Shown here: piece after piece, positions 27,223-37,671 of the stretch | Position numbering within the stretch: position 1 is the first letter of the stretch | How the letters are laid out: each line of letters starts with the position of its first letter | Source of the DNA: Actinoplanes sp. M2I2 | Lineage (GTDB): Bacteria; Actinomycetota; Actinomycetes; Mycobacteriales; Micromonosporaceae | Length of the DNA stretch: 64,000 nt | Direction: 5' to 3' | Assembly (NCBI RefSeq): GCF_023544445.1 | Contig: NZ_JALPVJ010000001.1 | Coordinates: 372,001-436,000, forward strand | Translations under genes and position numbers: made by a program | The notes under the pieces: generated by a model | What the model was told of the DNA's origin: nothing | Seen by the model: the letters and a program-made list of their open reading frames with translations, nothing else | Databases searched by the model: none

Positions 27223-27525
27223 GCCGCTTCCGGGCGTTAGTTCTCTCGTCCGCGGGCGGCGCTGCCGGCGGCGGGCGCGGTCTGCCGGAAACGGGCAGTG
27301 GCCCGATCGGGGTTCGCTCCGTAGCCTGTCAGGGGCGAGAGCCCGGCGCGTGATCAACCGGCAGGCGACCAGGTCGGTCCAGAGCAGGGTCGGTCCAAAG
27401 CAGGGCCGGTCCAGAGCAGGGCCGGTTCGGGAAGCAAGGCCGGTCCGAAGCTGGGCCGGTCGACGAAGCAGCAGCCGACCGGCCAGCAGAAGCTGGGCAG
27501 ACGAGCAGTGCAGGGAGGACGTGCC
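27223..27525. other. Intergenic region with short tandem repeats
   Basis: About 300 bases before the MinD-like gene. No convincing gene. The right half carries the degenerate 16-18 bp array listed separately; the left half shows nothing I can assign. Confidence 0.5.
27372..27471 (+). repeat. Six degenerate 16-18 bp tandem repeats
   Basis: Units of type GG(T/C)CGGTCCAGAGCAG start at 27372, 27388, 27404, 27420, 27438 and 27454. The first three differ by one or two bases; the later ones have 2-bp insertions. They lie upstream of a start codon, not at a gene end. Confidence 0.85.
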
Positions 27526-29061
27526 GTGGACGGGACCGAGACCGGCTGGGGCCGGCCTGCGGAACCAGCCCCGCGATGGCGGGCGCTGCTCGACCGCGCC
27601 CGGCACGGTTCCCGGCCGGCCGACGACCAGCCCGAGCCGGAACAGGAAACGCCGCCGGCCCCGGCGAACCCGCCGCACCAGTACGGTCAGCCGTTGCCGA
27701 CCCGGCGCCCGGTCAACCCGTTGGAGACCCGCGGTCAGTACGGCGCGGGCCGCTACGAGCAGCGCCCCGAGCCGCAGCCGCAGCCGCCCCAGCCCCGCCC
27801 GATGCCGCAGCGCCCGATGAACCCGCTCGACCCGCGGTGGCAGCGGCAGGCCGAGGCGCCCACCCGGCGTGCGGCCGCGCCGTCGCCCGCCCCGGCTCCG
27901 CACGCCCCGCCGCCGGCACCGCACGCCCCGCCACCGGCGCCGCACGCCCCGCCGCCGGCACCGGTCGTCTCGTCGCTCGCCCCGCCGGTGGAGGAGCAGC
28001 ACAGCTTCTTCAGCCCCTCGGCCCGGCCGCCGGCCGCGCCGCCGCCCGGCCGCGACTACCCGCAGGTGCGGGCCTCGGCCGCGGCGCCGGTCATGCCGCC
28101 GCCGATCCCCGTCGCCCCGCAGATGCCGGCCCCTCAAGCGCCGGCCCCTCAAGCGCCGGCCCCTCAGATGCCGGCCCCTCAGCTGCCCGTCGCCCCCCAG
28201 CCGACCTCGCCGGCGGCCGCGCGCATCGAGTGGCGGCAGAGCCGCACCGACGACCAGCTCGAGCGGGCCGTCGCGGTGATGCGGCGCAAGCTCGGCAAGC
28301 CGCGGGTGCTGGCCTTCGCCAATCCCAAGGGCGGCGTGCACAAGACGACCGCGACCGTGCTGGCCGCGGCCACCATCGGCAGCGTCCGCGGCCGCGGGGT
28401 GCTCGCCTGGGACGACAACGAGCTGCGCGGCACGCTCGGCCTGCGGGCCGGCAGCGCCCGCCACGCCCGCACGATCAAGCATCTGCTGGCCGATCTGCTG
28501 CAGATCGAGAACCTGCACGGCGACGGGCTGCTGCAGGAGCTCGACGGTTATCTGCGGCACGCCTCCGACGGGTCCTACGACGTGCTCGCCGGTGAGGAGA
28601 ACCCCCGCTTCGCCGCCCGGCTCGACCAGGCCACGGTGCGTCGCGTGATGGATCTGCTGCGCCGCACCCACGACGTGATCTGCGTCGACACCGGCAACAA
28701 CGTCGAAAGCGTCAACTGGCAGACCGTCATGCGCCAGGCCGACCAGCTGGTGATCACCACGGTGCCGCGCGAGGACGCCGCGTTCACCGCCGACTGGATG
28801 CTCGACGTGCTGGACGAGAGCGGCATGGGTGACCTGGTCGCCAACGCGGTCACGCTGATCTCGTGCCCGTCGCCGGGCCCGCTGCCGCTGCTGGACGACT
28901 TCGCCAAGCACTTCGCCACCCGCACCCGCGCGGTGGCGGTCGTGCCCTACGACCAGGCGCTCGAGGTGGGCTCCTCGATCGAGTACGCGGAGCTCCAGCC
29001 GGAGACGCGCACGGCGTGGCTGAAGGCGGCCAGTGTGATGATCGAGCCATTCGCCGAATGA
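27526..29061 (+). CDS. MinD/ParA-like ATPase with Pro-rich N-terminal region
   Basis: 511 residues from the GTG at 27526, which has GGGAGGAC at 27513-27520. Residues 1-230 are Pro/Ala/Gln-rich with small repeats (PHAPPPA x3 at 27898-27960; APQAP-type x4-5 near 28125-28190). The C-terminal half is a deviant-Walker ATPase: the P-loop reads NPKGGVHKTTATVL, with His where KGGVGKTT normally has Gly; DDNELRGTLGLR and VICVDTGNNVES follow. Similar Pro-rich MinD-like proteins accompany ESX secretion loci, but no ESX genes are here. Role unknown, perhaps positioning. Confidence 0.82.
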   Translation: MDGTETGWGRPAEPAPRWRALLDRARHGSRPADDQPEPEQETPPAPANPPHQYGQPLPTRRPVNPLETRGQYGAGRYEQRPEPQPQPPQPRPMPQRPMNPLDPRWQRQAEAPTRRAAAPSPAPAPHAPPPAPHAPPPAPHAPPPAPVVSSLAPPVEEQHSFFSPSARPPAAPPPGRDYPQVRASAAAPVMPPPIPVAPQMPAPQAPAPQAPAPQMPAPQLPVAPQPTSPAAARIEWRQSRTDDQLERAVAVMRRKLGKPRVLAFANPKGGVHKTTATVLAAATIGSVRGRGVLAWDDNELRGTLGLRAGSARHARTIKHLLADLLQIENLHGDGLLQELDGYLRHASDGSYDVLAGEENPRFAARLDQATVRRVMDLLRRTHDVICVDTGNNVESVNWQTVMRQADQLVITTVPREDAAFTADWMLDVLDESGMGDLVANAVTLISCPSPGPLPLLDDFAKHFATRTRAVAVVPYDQALEVGSSIEYAELQPETRTAWLKAASVMIEPFAE

Positions 29062-29124
29062 CACGCGTGTAGCCCTCGAATCTCGTCGGGGGGTCCGGCT
29101 AGAGTCGCTCGGGTCCACACAACT

Positions 29125-29197
29125 GAGCCACCGGTGGTGGCTCCGCCGCTCCGCGCGGGCAATGCACGTGAGGGCAATGCCAACGCGAGGGCAATGC
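29125..29197 (+). promoter_or_regulatory. dnaE leader: hairpin and three GGGCAATGC repeats
   Basis: A perfect 8-bp hairpin GAGCCACC/GGTGGCTC (29125-29143, loop GGT) is followed by GGGCAATGC at 29157, 29172 and 29189. A TAGAGT (29100-29105) is a possible -10. The hairpin could also end the upstream MinD-like transcript. The function of the repeats is unknown. Confidence 0.45.
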
Positions 29198-29211
29198 AAA
29201 GGGGGCCCGGG

Positions 29212-32200
29212 GTGTCTGACTCGTTCGTGCATCTCCATGTGCACACCGAGTATTCGATGCTCGACGGCGCCGCCCGCGTCAAGGAGTTGATGGCCGAGGC
29301 CTCGCGTCTGGGCATGCCGGCCGCGGCGATCACCGACCACGGCAACATGCACGGGGCGTACGACTTCTACACCCAGGCCAAGTCGGCCGGCATCACCCCG
29401 GTCATCGGCGTCGAGGCCTACGTGGCGCCCGAGTCACGCCTGACCAAGAACCGCATCAAGTGGGGCCGCCCCGAGCAGAAGGGCGACGACGTCGCCGGCA
29501 ACGGCGCCTACACCCACATGACGATGTGGGCGCGCAACGCCGTGGGCCTGAAAAACCTGTTCCGCCTCAACTCGCGGGCGTCGATCGAGGGCCAGCTCGG
29601 CAAGTACCCGCGGATGGACTTCGACATCATCGCCGAGCACGCCGAGGGCATCATGGGCACGACCGGCTGCCCGTCCGGCGCGGTGCAGACCCGTCTGCGG
29701 CTGGGCCAGTTCGACGAGGCCCTGAAATCCGCGGCGATGTATCAGGAGGCGCTGGGGAAGGACAACTACTTCCTCGAGATCATGGACCACGGCCTGTCCA
29801 TCGAGAAGCGGGTCCGCGACGGCCTGCTCGAGATCGGGCAGAAACTCGGCATCAGGCCGCTGGTCACCAACGACTCCCACTACGTCCACGAGGCGCAGGC
29901 CGAGGCCCACGACGTGCTGCTGTGCGTGCAGACCGGCAGCAACGTGGCCGACCCCAACCGGTTCCGCTTCGACGGCAACGGCTACTTCGTCAAGTCGGCC
30001 GACCAGATGCGCACGGTCGACTCGTCCGAGGCCTGGCAGGAGGGCTGCCGCACGACGCTGCTGGTGGCCGAGCGGGTCGACATCGAGGGCATGTTCACCT
30101 TCAAGAACCTGATGCCCCGGTTCCCCATCCCGGACGGCTACACCGAAGAGGAATACTTCCGTCACGTCGCCTTCGAGGGCCTGCGGAGCCGCTTCCCCGA
30201 CGGCATCCCCGACACGCACATCAAGCAGGCGGAGTACGAGCTCGGCGTGATCATCCAGATGGGCTTCCCGGCCTACTTCCTGGTGGTCGCCGACTTCATC
30301 CAGTGGTCCAAGCGCAACGGCATCGCGGTCGGCCCCGGCCGTGGCTCGGCCGCGGGCTCGCTGGTGGCCTACGCGATGGGCATCACCGACCTCGACCCGC
30401 TGCCGCACGGCCTGATCTTCGAGCGGTTCCTCAACCCCGAGCGCATCTCGATGCCCGACGTCGACATCGACTTCGACGAGCGCCGGCGCGGCGAGGTCAT
30501 CCGCTACGTCACCGACCGCTGGGGCGACGACAAGGTCGCCCAGATCGCTACCTTCGGCACGATCAAGGCGAAGGCCGCGATCAAGGACTCCGCCCGCGTG
30601 CTGGGCTACCCGTTCGCCGTGGGCGACCGCATCACCAAGGCGCTGCCGCCCGACGTGATGGGCAAGGGCATCCCGCTGTCGGGCATCTTCGACAAGGAGC
30701 ACAAGCGCTACAGCGAGGCCGGCGAGGTCCGCACGCTCTACGACACCGACCCCGACGTCAAAAAGGTGATCGACACCGCGCGTGGCATCGAGGGCCTGAT
30801 CCGGCAGACCGGCGTCCACGCGGCCGGCGTGATCATGTCGGCCGAGCCGATCATCGACCACATCCCGCTGATGCGCCGGCCCGCCGACGGCGTCATCATC
30901 ACGCAGTTCGACTACCCGACGTGCGAGACGCTCGGCCTGCTCAAGATGGACTTCCTGGGCCTGCGGAACCTCACGATCCTCGACGACGCGGTCAAGAACA
31001 TCAAGCTCAACCACGGCCTCGACCTCGACCTGCTGACGCTGCCGCTCGACGACCCTGCGGCCTACGAGCTGCTGGCCCGCGGCGACACGCTCGGCGTGTT
31101 CCAGCTCGACGGCGGCCCCATGCGATCGCTGCTGCGGCTGATGAAGCCGGACAACTTCGAGGACATCTCGGCCGTCCTGGCGCTCTACCGGCCCGGCCCG
31201 ATGGGCGTCGAGTCGCACACCAACTACGCCCTGCGCAAGAACAAACTGCAGGAGATCACCCCGATCCACCCCGAGCTCGAGGAGCCGCTGCGCGAGATCC
31301 TCGAGCCGACGTACGGTCTGATCGTCTATCAGGAGCAGGTGCAGCGCGCCGCCCAGATCCTGGCCGGCTACAGCCTCGGCCAGGCCGACCTGCTCCGCCG
31401 GGCCATGGGTAAGAAGAAGAAGGAGATCCTCGACAAGGAGTTCGGCCCGTTCCGCGACGGCTGCCGCGCCCACGGCTACTCCGACGAGGCGATCCAGGCG
31501 GTGTGGGACGTTCTGGTCCCGTTCGCCGGCTACGCGTTCAACAAGGCTCACTCCGCGGCGTACGGCCTGGTGTCGTATTGGACGGCCTATCTGAAGGCGC
31601 ACTACCCGGCCGAGTACATGGGTGGTCTGCTCACCAGCGTCGGTGACGACAAGGACAAGATGGCGATGTATCTGGCCGAGTGCCGGCGCATGGGCATCCA
31701 GGTCCTGCCGCCCGACGTCAACCAGTCGGCCGGCCCGTTCACCCCGGTCGGCAAGGACATCCGCTTCGGACTGGCCGCCGTGCGCAACGTCGGCAACAAC
31801 GTGGTCGAGGCGGTCGTCCGGTGCCGCACCGAAAAGAGCGCATACCAGGACTTCTACGACTTCTTGTCCAAGGTGGACGCCGTCGCCTGCAACAAGAAGA
31901 CGATGGAATCGCTGATCAAGGCCGGCGCCTTCGACTCGATGGGCCACAGCCGCAAGGGCCTGCTCGCGGTGCACGCCGAGGCCATCGACGCGTACGCGGA
32001 CGTCAAGCGCAACGAGGCCGCCGGGCAGTTCGACCTGTTCGGGGCGTTCGGCGACACCGACGGCGCCAGCGCGGCCACGGTCGCCATGCCGGTGATCGGC
32101 GACTCCGAGTGGGACAAGCGCGACAAGCTGGCCTTCGAGCGCGAGATGCTCGGCCTCTACGTCAGCGACCACCCCCTGGCCGGTCTCGAGGCTCTGCTGC

Positions 32201-32745
32201 ACAACTCCGCCGACACGACGATCGCCGCGCTGAACGAGGAGGGCTCGGTCCCCGACGGCCAGGTCGTCACGCTCGCCGGCATCCTCACCGGCGTGCAGCG
32301 CCGCATCACCAAACAGGGCCGGGCCTGGGCCTCGGCCACCCTGGAGGACCTGGCCGGCGGGGTCGAGGCGCTGTTCTTCCCCAACACCTACGAGGTGATC
32401 GGCCAGTTCATAGCCGAGGACGCGATCGTGGTGGTCAAGGGCCGGGTCGACCGGCGCGACGACACCCCGCGCATCATGGCGATGGACATGTCGCTGCCCG
32501 ACGTCAGCCACAACCCCGACAGCAAGCCGGTCACGCTGACCATGCCGATCACGCGGTGCACGCCGCCGCTGGTGTCGGAGCTGAAGGAGATCCTGACCAG
32601 CCATCCCGGCGACTCCGAGGTGCATGTCCACCTGCAGAACGGCAGCCGGACGACGGTGCTGCGGCTGGGCGCGGTGCGGGTCTCCCCGACGCCGGCGCTG
32701 CGGGCCGACCTCAAGATGATCCTCGGCCCGTCCGCGGTGGCCTGA
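29212..32745 (+). CDS. dnaE: DNA polymerase III alpha subunit (DnaE1)
   Basis: Replicative polymerase, 1177 residues from the GTG at 29212 (GGGGG 8-12 bases before); upstream in-frame ATGs would add an unrelated tail. PHP domain at the N-terminus ([23 protein letters not shown]), palm with [14 protein letters not shown] and catalytic [10 protein letters not shown] (about 414-423), fingers [16 protein letters not shown], tandem HhH region, beta-clamp peptide QFDLFG (about 939) and a C-terminal OB fold. The PHP metal ligands seem intact, so proofreading by PHP, as in mycobacteria, is likely. Confidence 0.97.
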   Translation: MSDSFVHLHVHTEYSMLDGAARVKELMAEASRLGMPAAAITDHGNMHGAYDFYTQAKSAGITPVIGVEAYVAPESRLTKNRIKWGRPEQKGDDVAGNGAYTHMTMWARNAVGLKNLFRLNSRASIEGQLGKYPRMDFDIIAEHAEGIMGTTGCPSGAVQTRLRLGQFDEALKSAAMYQEALGKDNYFLEIMDHGLSIEKRVRDGLLEIGQKLGIRPLVTNDSHYVHEAQAEAHDVLLCVQTGSNVADPNRFRFDGNGYFVKSADQMRTVDSSEAWQEGCRTTLLVAERVDIEGMFTFKNLMPRFPIPDGYTEEEYFRHVAFEGLRSRFPDGIPDTHIKQAEYELGVIIQMGFPAYFLVVADFIQWSKRNGIAVGPGRGSAAGSLVAYAMGITDLDPLPHGLIFERFLNPERISMPDVDIDFDERRRGEVIRYVTDRWGDDKVAQIATFGTIKAKAAIKDSARVLGYPFAVGDRITKALPPDVMGKGIPLSGIFDKEHKRYSEAGEVRTLYDTDPDVKKVIDTARGIEGLIRQTGVHAAGVIMSAEPIIDHIPLMRRPADGVIITQFDYPTCETLGLLKMDFLGLRNLTILDDAVKNIKLNHGLDLDLLTLPLDDPAAYELLARGDTLGVFQLDGGPMRSLLRLMKPDNFEDISAVLALYRPGPMGVESHTNYALRKNKLQEITPIHPELEEPLREILEPTYGLIVYQEQVQRAAQILAGYSLGQADLLRRAMGKKKKEILDKEFGPFRDGCRAHGYSDEAIQAVWDVLVPFAGYAFNKAHSAAYGLVSYWTAYLKAHYPAEYMGGLLTSVGDDKDKMAMYLAECRRMGIQVLPPDVNQSAGPFTPVGKDIRFGLAAVRNVGNNVVEAVVRCRTEKSAYQDFYDFLSKVDAVACNKKTMESLIKAGAFDSMGHSRKGLLAVHAEAIDAYADVKRNEAAGQFDLFGAFGDTDGASAATVAMPVIGDSEWDKRDKLAFEREMLGLYVSDHPLAGLEALLHNSADTTIAALNEEGSVPDGQVVTLAGILTGVQRRITKQGRAWASATLEDLAGGVEALFFPNTYEVIGQFIAEDAIVVVKGRVDRRDDTPRIMAMDMSLPDVSHNPDSKPVTLTMPITRCTPPLVSELKEILTSHPGDSEVHVHLQNGSRTTVLRLGAVRVSPTPALRADLKMILGPSAVA

Positions 32746-32800
32746 GCGCCGTGACCGGGCACGCGGGACGCGGACCCGCGGCACCTGGCAGGATCGTAGG

Positions 32801-33616
32801 GTGAACGCGAGTCAGGAACCGGCGCCGCCGCAGCAGCCCGGCGAACACCCGGGCGAGCCGGGTGGCGGCCTGGATTACGGCGCCCCGGGCAGCGGGTTCG
32901 GGCTGGCCCACCCGTCCGGCCCGCCGGAAAGGACCCGCACGGTCTTCGGCCGCCCGTTCGACCTGAGCGGGTCGTCGCGCCGGCCGTGGAAGCGCACGCT
33001 CGTCGTGGCGGGGCTCTGCCTGCTGGTGATCCTCGCGCTGGGCGGGCCGCTGGGCCTGCTCTGGCGCTGGCTCGCCCCGTCCGTTCCGGTGATCGACGCG
33101 GGCCAGGCGGGCGTGGTCGTCAACGACCCGTCGCCGGAGGAATACATCGCCGCCGACGGCTGGTTCACGCTGCTCGGCCTGGGGTTCGGCCTGCTCGTGG
33201 CGATCGGCGCGTGGCTGGTGCTGCGCCGTGACCGGGGCCCGTTCCTGCTGCTCAGCGTGGTGCTGGGCGCGCTCGGCGCGGGCTGGCTGGTGGCGCCGTG
33301 GGCCGGCGAGCTGAGCGGACGGGCCGACTACCAGCGCTGGATCGACACGGCCCAGCAGGGTGCGACCTACGCGGCGCCGCCCGAGGTGCACTCGCTCGGC
33401 CCGATGCTCGTGCCGGCCTTCGCGGCGGCGATCGCGCTGACCCTGATGGCGGGCTGGTCCAACGACCCCGACCTCGACCAGCCGGGCGCCAAGCCGGGTT
33501 ACGGCCCCAACAACGAGGACGACGACAGCGACGACGCGCAGCCGCCGCCCTATCAGCCCTACCCGGCCAACCCGCCGCCGGGCGAGGAGCGCGGCTGGGG
33601 CGGGCCTGAGAGGTAA
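32801..33616 (+). CDS. Four-pass membrane protein, possibly DUF2567-like
   Basis: 271 residues, GTG start. A Pro/Gly-rich cytoplasmic N-terminus (1-60) precedes four hydrophobic segments (about 66-88, 120-140, 145-165 and 200-220), then an acidic and Pro-rich tail. The loop after the first segment (LWRWLAPSVPVI ... EEYIAADGWF) matches the general pattern of small actinobacterial membrane proteins grouped as DUF2567 that lie near dnaE. No catalytic motif. It converges with the LON-domain gene, with only 12 bases between stops. Confidence 0.65.
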   Translation: MNASQEPAPPQQPGEHPGEPGGGLDYGAPGSGFGLAHPSGPPERTRTVFGRPFDLSGSSRRPWKRTLVVAGLCLLVILALGGPLGLLWRWLAPSVPVIDAGQAGVVVNDPSPEEYIAADGWFTLLGLGFGLLVAIGAWLVLRRDRGPFLLLSVVLGALGAGWLVAPWAGELSGRADYQRWIDTAQQGATYAAPPEVHSLGPMLVPAFAAAIALTLMAGWSNDPDLDQPGAKPGYGPNNEDDDSDDAQPPPYQPYPANPPPGEERGWGGPER

Positions 33617-33628
33617 GGCCGGGCCGAG

Positions 33629-34336
33629 CTAGTTGGGGCTGGCCGGGCGGGCCAGGTCGCTGAGCGGCACCGGCACGGCGCGCACCCGGGCGAGCAGGCC
33701 GGCCTCGCGGTTGAGCAGCTTGAGCTCGGTGCGCAGCCGGGTCGTGGTGTCGGGCGCGGAGAGCAGCAGCTGCCGCTCGTCGGTGGTCAGCTGAGCGGTC
33801 GCCGCGATCAGGTGGGACAGCACGGTCGGGTCGCCGGGCACGGCGTCGAGCACCTCGGAGTCGGGGCGCAGCAGTTCCAGGTAGGCCCGGAAAGCGGCCA
33901 GCGCCCGGGGGGCCAGCAGCTCGGCCATCTGATCGGCCGACTCGTCGGGCAGCCACTCGACGTCGGCCGTCAGGTAGGGCTCGTCCCCCTGGTGGATGTT
34001 CTTGACGGTGAACCGGCGCCGGCCGACGGTCATGATGTCGTAGCGGCCGTCGGGCAGCTCGGTGACCTGGCGCAGCTCGGCCGTGCAACCCGTCGGGTAG
34101 AGGTCGCCGGTCTCGATCGGCGGCGTCTCCGGCTCGGGACTGTCCTCGCTGTCGGGGGCGGGCGCCTCGGCCCCGCGGCGCAGAGTCACCACCCCGAACT
34201 CGTGCGGGCCGTCCTCGGGGCTGGCCACCAGCTCGCGCACGAGCGTGCGGTAGCGCTCCTCGAAGATGTGCAGGGGCAGCACCAGGCCGGGAAACAGCAC
34301 CGTACCCAGGGGGAACACCGGCAGCCGCTTGCTCAC
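33629..34336 (-). CDS. LON substrate-binding domain protein
   Basis: 235 residues, GTG start, leftward. The LON N-terminal domain is evident from RLPVFPLGTVLFPGLVLPLHIFEERYR (family start), GVVTLRRG, GCTAELRQVTELPDGRYDIMTVGRRRF and an alpha-helical C-terminus. There is no ATPase or peptidase domain, so it is a stand-alone LON-SB protein of unknown role. An acidic insert lies at about 58-75. It is divergent from hisD. Confidence 0.92.
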   Translation of the reverse strand: MSKRLPVFPLGTVLFPGLVLPLHIFEERYRTLVRELVASPEDGPHEFGVVTLRRGAEAPAPDSEDSPEPETPPIETGDLYPTGCTAELRQVTELPDGRYDIMTVGRRRFTVKNIHQGDEPYLTADVEWLPDESADQMAELLAPRALAAFRAYLELLRPDSEVLDAVPGDPTVLSHLIAATAQLTTDERQLLLSAPDTTTRLRTELKLLNREAGLLARVRAVPVPLSDLARPASPN

Positions 34337-34508
34337 GGGTTCAGCCTATCGGTCGCCCCACCATGGTCAACCCGTCCCACCCTCGTCACCCGGGCCGGCG
34401 TCCGGTTCCGCCCGGCCGGGAGCCCCGGTGGGCGGTGGCGAACGGGTGATCGGGATCTCACGGGCTGAGCCGGGCTGCGGCGGGCGCGGTTCTGTCGGAG
34501 GCGCCGCC

Positions 34509-34521
34509 TAGAATTGGCGGC
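34509..34521 (+). promoter_or_regulatory. Leaderless-type promoter of the his operon
   Basis: TAGAAT (34509-34514) lies 7 bases before the GTG of hisD and no Shine-Dalgarno sequence is present, the arrangement of leaderless actinobacterial transcripts. No leader peptide rich in His codons or T-box is seen, so classic attenuation is unlikely. Confidence 0.65.
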
Positions 34522-35844
34522 GTGCTGAATCGGATCGACCTGCGCGGCTCCCTCCGGGACCCGCGAGGCCTGCTGCCCCGTGCCCAGCTCGACGTCTCCG
34601 TGGCTGTCGAGCGCATCCGCCCCGTCGTCGAGGCGGTCCGGGAGCATGGCTTCTCCGCGATCCGCGACGCCACCCACCAGTTCGACGGCGTGACCCTCGA
34701 GCGGCTGCGCGTGCCCGCCGCCGCCATCGCCGCCGCGGTCGAGAGCCTCGAGCCCGACGTCCGCGCCGCGCTCGAGGTGGTGATCGAGCGCGCCCGCAAG
34801 GTGCACGCCGATCAGCGCCGCACCGACGTCACGACCAAGGTCGTGCCGGGCGGCACCGTCACCGAGCGGTTCATCCCGGTGCGCCGGGTCGGCCTCTACG
34901 TCCCCGGCGGCCTGGCCGTCTATCCGTCCACGGTGGTCATGAACGCGGTGCCCGCCCAGGAGGCCGGCGTCGAGTCCCTGGTCGTGGCCAGCCCGCCGCA
35001 GAAGGAGAACGGCGGCCTGCCCGACTCCCGGGTGCTCGCGGCGTGCGCGCTGCTGGGGGTCGACGAGGTCTACGCGGTCGGCGGGGCCCAGGCCGTCGCC
35101 ATGCTCGGCTACGGCTCCGACGGCGCCGACGAGGGCGACCGCTGCGAGCCGGTCGACGTCATCACCGGCCCGGGCAACATCTGGGTGACCGCGGCCAAGC
35201 GGCTGCTGCGCGGCACGGTCGGCATCGACGCCGAGGCCGGCCCGACCGAGATCGCCATCCTGGCCGACGACACCGCCGACCCGCGGCACGTCGCGGCCGA
35301 CCTGATCAGCCAGGCCGAGCACGACCCGCTCGCGGCCAGTGTGCTGGTCACCGACTCCGAGGCGCTGACCGCCGCGGTCGAGACCGAGCTGCTGCGCCAG
35401 ATCACCAGCACCAAGCACGCCGCCCGGGTGCAGACCGCGCTGACCGGCGAGCAGTCCGGCGTCGTGCTCGTCGACGACCTCGAGCAGGGGCTGCGGGTCG
35501 TCGACGCGTACGCGGCCGAGCACCTCGAGATCCAGACCCGCGACGCGCGGGAGTGGGCGCTGCGGGTGCGCAATGCCGGTGCGATCTTCGTGGGCGCCTG
35601 GTCGCCGGTGTCGCTGGGCGACTACGCGGCCGGCTCCAACCACGTGCTGCCCACCGGCGGCTGCGCGCGGCACTCGTCCGGTCTGTCGGTGCAGTCGTTC
35701 CTGCGCGGCGTCCACGTCATCGAGTACGACGAGGCCGCGCTGCGCGATGTCGCCGGCCACGTGGTCGCGCTGGCCAACGCCGAGGATCTGCCCGCCCACG
35801 GCCAGGCCGTCGAGGCTCGTTTCCCGGCCGGGGAGCAGGCATGA
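34522..35844 (+). CDS. hisD: Histidinol dehydrogenase
   Basis: Catalyses the last two steps of histidine synthesis (histidinol to histidine, NAD+, Zn2+). 440 residues. Family features: [53 protein letters not shown], the zinc/catalytic region [27 protein letters not shown], and [19 protein letters not shown]. First gene of the operon; its stop overlaps hisC by 4 bases. Confidence 0.97.
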   Translation: MLNRIDLRGSLRDPRGLLPRAQLDVSVAVERIRPVVEAVREHGFSAIRDATHQFDGVTLERLRVPAAAIAAAVESLEPDVRAALEVVIERARKVHADQRRTDVTTKVVPGGTVTERFIPVRRVGLYVPGGLAVYPSTVVMNAVPAQEAGVESLVVASPPQKENGGLPDSRVLAACALLGVDEVYAVGGAQAVAMLGYGSDGADEGDRCEPVDVITGPGNIWVTAAKRLLRGTVGIDAEAGPTEIAILADDTADPRHVAADLISQAEHDPLAASVLVTDSEALTAAVETELLRQITSTKHAARVQTALTGEQSGVVLVDDLEQGLRVVDAYAAEHLEIQTRDAREWALRVRNAGAIFVGAWSPVSLGDYAAGSNHVLPTGGCARHSSGLSVQSFLRGVHVIEYDEAALRDVAGHVVALANAEDLPAHGQAVEARFPAGEQA

Positions 35845-36905
35845 CGACCATCGACGAGCTGCCGATCCGCGACGACCTGCGCGGCAAGACGCCGTACGGC
35901 GCCCCGCAGCTCGACGTGGCCGTGCGGCTCAACACCAACGAGAACTCGTACCCGCTGCCCGACGCGGTGGTCGACGCGATCGCCAAGGCGGTGCAGGCCG
36001 AGCTGCGCGATCTCAACCGCTACCCCGACCGCGACGCCGTCGCGCTGCGGGCCGACCTGGCCGACTACCTCGGTCACGGCCTGACCGGGGCCGGCACCTG
36101 GGCGGCGAACGGTTCCAACGAGGTCCAGCAGCAGCTGCTGCAGGCGTTCGGCGGGCCGGGCCGCACGGCGCTGGGCTTCGGGCCGTCGTATTCGATGCAC
36201 CCCCTGCTGGCCCAGGGCACCGGCACCCGGTGGATCGGCGCGCTGCGTGACCCCGACTTCGGCTTGACCCCGGCGGCCGCGCTCGCGCAGATCCAGGAGC
36301 ACGACCCTGATCTGATCTTCCTGTGCTCGCCCAACAACCCGACCGGCACGGCGCTCGACCCCGAGGTCGTCACCGCGGTGCTCGAGGCGGCCCGGGGCAT
36401 GGTCGTGGTCGACGAGGCGTACGCGGAATTCGCCCGGCCCGGCACCCCGAGCGCGCTCGCCCTGCTGTCCGGTCACCCGCGCCTGGTGGTCAGCCGCACG
36501 ATGAGCAAGGCGTTCGGCTTCGCGGGCGGCCGCCTGGGCTACCTGGCCGCCGACCCGGCGGTGGTCGACGCCGTGCAGCTGGTGCGGCTGCCCTATCACC
36601 TGTCCGCGATCACCCAGGCCGCGGCCCGCGCGGCCCTGTCGCAGCGTGACGCGCTGCTCGCCACCGTCGAGGTGATCAAGCAGCAGCGCGACCGCATCGT
36701 CACCACGCTGCGCGAGCGCGGCATGCGGGTGGCCGACAGCGACGCCAACTTCGTGCTGTTCGAGGTGGGCGGGGATCAGACCATCGCTTGGCGCCGGCTG
36801 CTCGACCGCGGTGTGCTGGTCCGCGACGTCGGCCTGCCGGGCTGGCTGCGGGTCACCGCCGGCACGCCCGCCGAGACCGACGCATTCCTGGAGGCCCTGG
36901 CATGA
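35841..36905 (+). CDS. hisC: Histidinol-phosphate aminotransferase
   Basis: PLP enzyme, 354 residues from the ATG overlapping the hisD stop. Substrate-binding [12 protein letters not shown] near the N-terminus, [24 protein letters not shown], and the PLP lysine in [17 protein letters not shown]. Converts imidazole-acetol phosphate to histidinol phosphate with Glu. Its stop overlaps hisB by 4 bases. Confidence 0.97.
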   Translation: MTTIDELPIRDDLRGKTPYGAPQLDVAVRLNTNENSYPLPDAVVDAIAKAVQAELRDLNRYPDRDAVALRADLADYLGHGLTGAGTWAANGSNEVQQQLLQAFGGPGRTALGFGPSYSMHPLLAQGTGTRWIGALRDPDFGLTPAAALAQIQEHDPDLIFLCSPNNPTGTALDPEVVTAVLEAARGMVVVDEAYAEFARPGTPSALALLSGHPRLVVSRTMSKAFGFAGGRLGYLAADPAVVDAVQLVRLPYHLSAITQAAARAALSQRDALLATVEVIKQQRDRIVTTLRERGMRVADSDANFVLFEVGGDQTIAWRRLLDRGVLVRDVGLPGWLRVTAGTPAETDAFLEALA

Positions 36906-37513
36906 GCCGCATCGCGCGCGTGGAGCGCGTCACCAACGAGACCAAGGTGCTCGTCGAGATCGACCTCGACGGCACCGGCAAGGGCGACCTGAGCACGGGG
37001 GTCGGCTTCTACGACCACATGCTCAACCAGCTCGCCCGGCACGGCGGCTTCGACCTGACGGTGCGCACCGAGGGCGACCTCGAGATCGACGCGCACCACA
37101 CGATGGAGGACACGGCCATCACCCTCGGCGAGGCGTTCGCGCGTGCGCTGGGTGACAAGGCCGGCATCCGGCGGTACGGGTCGGCGACCATCCCGATGGA
37201 CGAGGTCCTCTGCCGGGCCGCGGTCGACCTGTCCGGCCGGCCCTACATCGTGCACGACGAGCCCGAGCTCGCGCCGTACATCGGCCCGGTCTACCCGACC
37301 AGCATGACCCGGCACATCTTCGAGTCGTTCGGGCACGCGGCCAAGCTCACCCTGCACGTCAGCGTGCTGCGGGCCGCCCGCGACGGCGGCAAGCCCGACG
37401 CCCACCACGTCGTCGAGACGCAGTTCAAGGCGTTCTCGCGGGCGCTGCGCGAGGCCGTCGAGATCGACGCGCGCAACGCCGGTCAGCTGCCCTCCACCAA
37501 GGGCGTGCTGTGA
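36902..37513 (+). CDS. hisB: Imidazoleglycerol-phosphate dehydratase
   Basis: 203 residues from the ATG overlapping the hisC stop. Two Mn-binding repeats: [19 protein letters not shown] with [11 protein letters not shown], and [14 protein letters not shown] with [13 protein letters not shown]. Monofunctional (no phosphatase domain), as in actinobacteria. The stop TGA shares its A with the ATG of a 52-residue gene. Confidence 0.97.
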   Translation: MSRIARVERVTNETKVLVEIDLDGTGKGDLSTGVGFYDHMLNQLARHGGFDLTVRTEGDLEIDAHHTMEDTAITLGEAFARALGDKAGIRRYGSATIPMDEVLCRAAVDLSGRPYIVHDEPELAPYIGPVYPTSMTRHIFESFGHAAKLTLHVSVLRAARDGGKPDAHHVVETQFKAFSRALREAVEIDARNAGQLPSTKGVL

Positions 37514-37671
37514 TGGCGGTCGTCCTGTTCATCGTGGCCGGCTTCCTGGTCGGCGGCGTGATCCAGCTCGCGCGGTCGGGCGCCACCAAGTTCAGCATCG
37601 GGCTGGTCGGGGTGCTCGCCGCCGTCGCCACGGCCGGTGGCGTGCTCTGGCTGCTCCCCGGGGACAGCTGA
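37513..37671 (+). CDS. 52-residue two-pass membrane protein in the his operon
   Basis: Small gene in the 157 bases between hisB and hisH: the ATG at 37513 overlaps the hisB stop (TGATG) and the TGA at 37669-37671 overlaps the hisH ATG in the same way. The product begins [20 protein letters not shown] and ends in VLWLLPGDS: two hydrophobic helices joined by RSGATKF. Coupling on both sides and high-GC codon bias show it is translated. Function unknown; no link to histidine chemistry is evident. Confidence 0.82.
   Translation: MAVVLFIVAGFLVGGVIQLARSGATKFSIGLVGVLAAVATAGGVLWLLPGDS

Noticed and set aside
29434..32784. 1116-codon open frame on the - strand opposite dnaE
   Set aside because: Same shadow effect; the + strand is an intact DnaE with all motifs.
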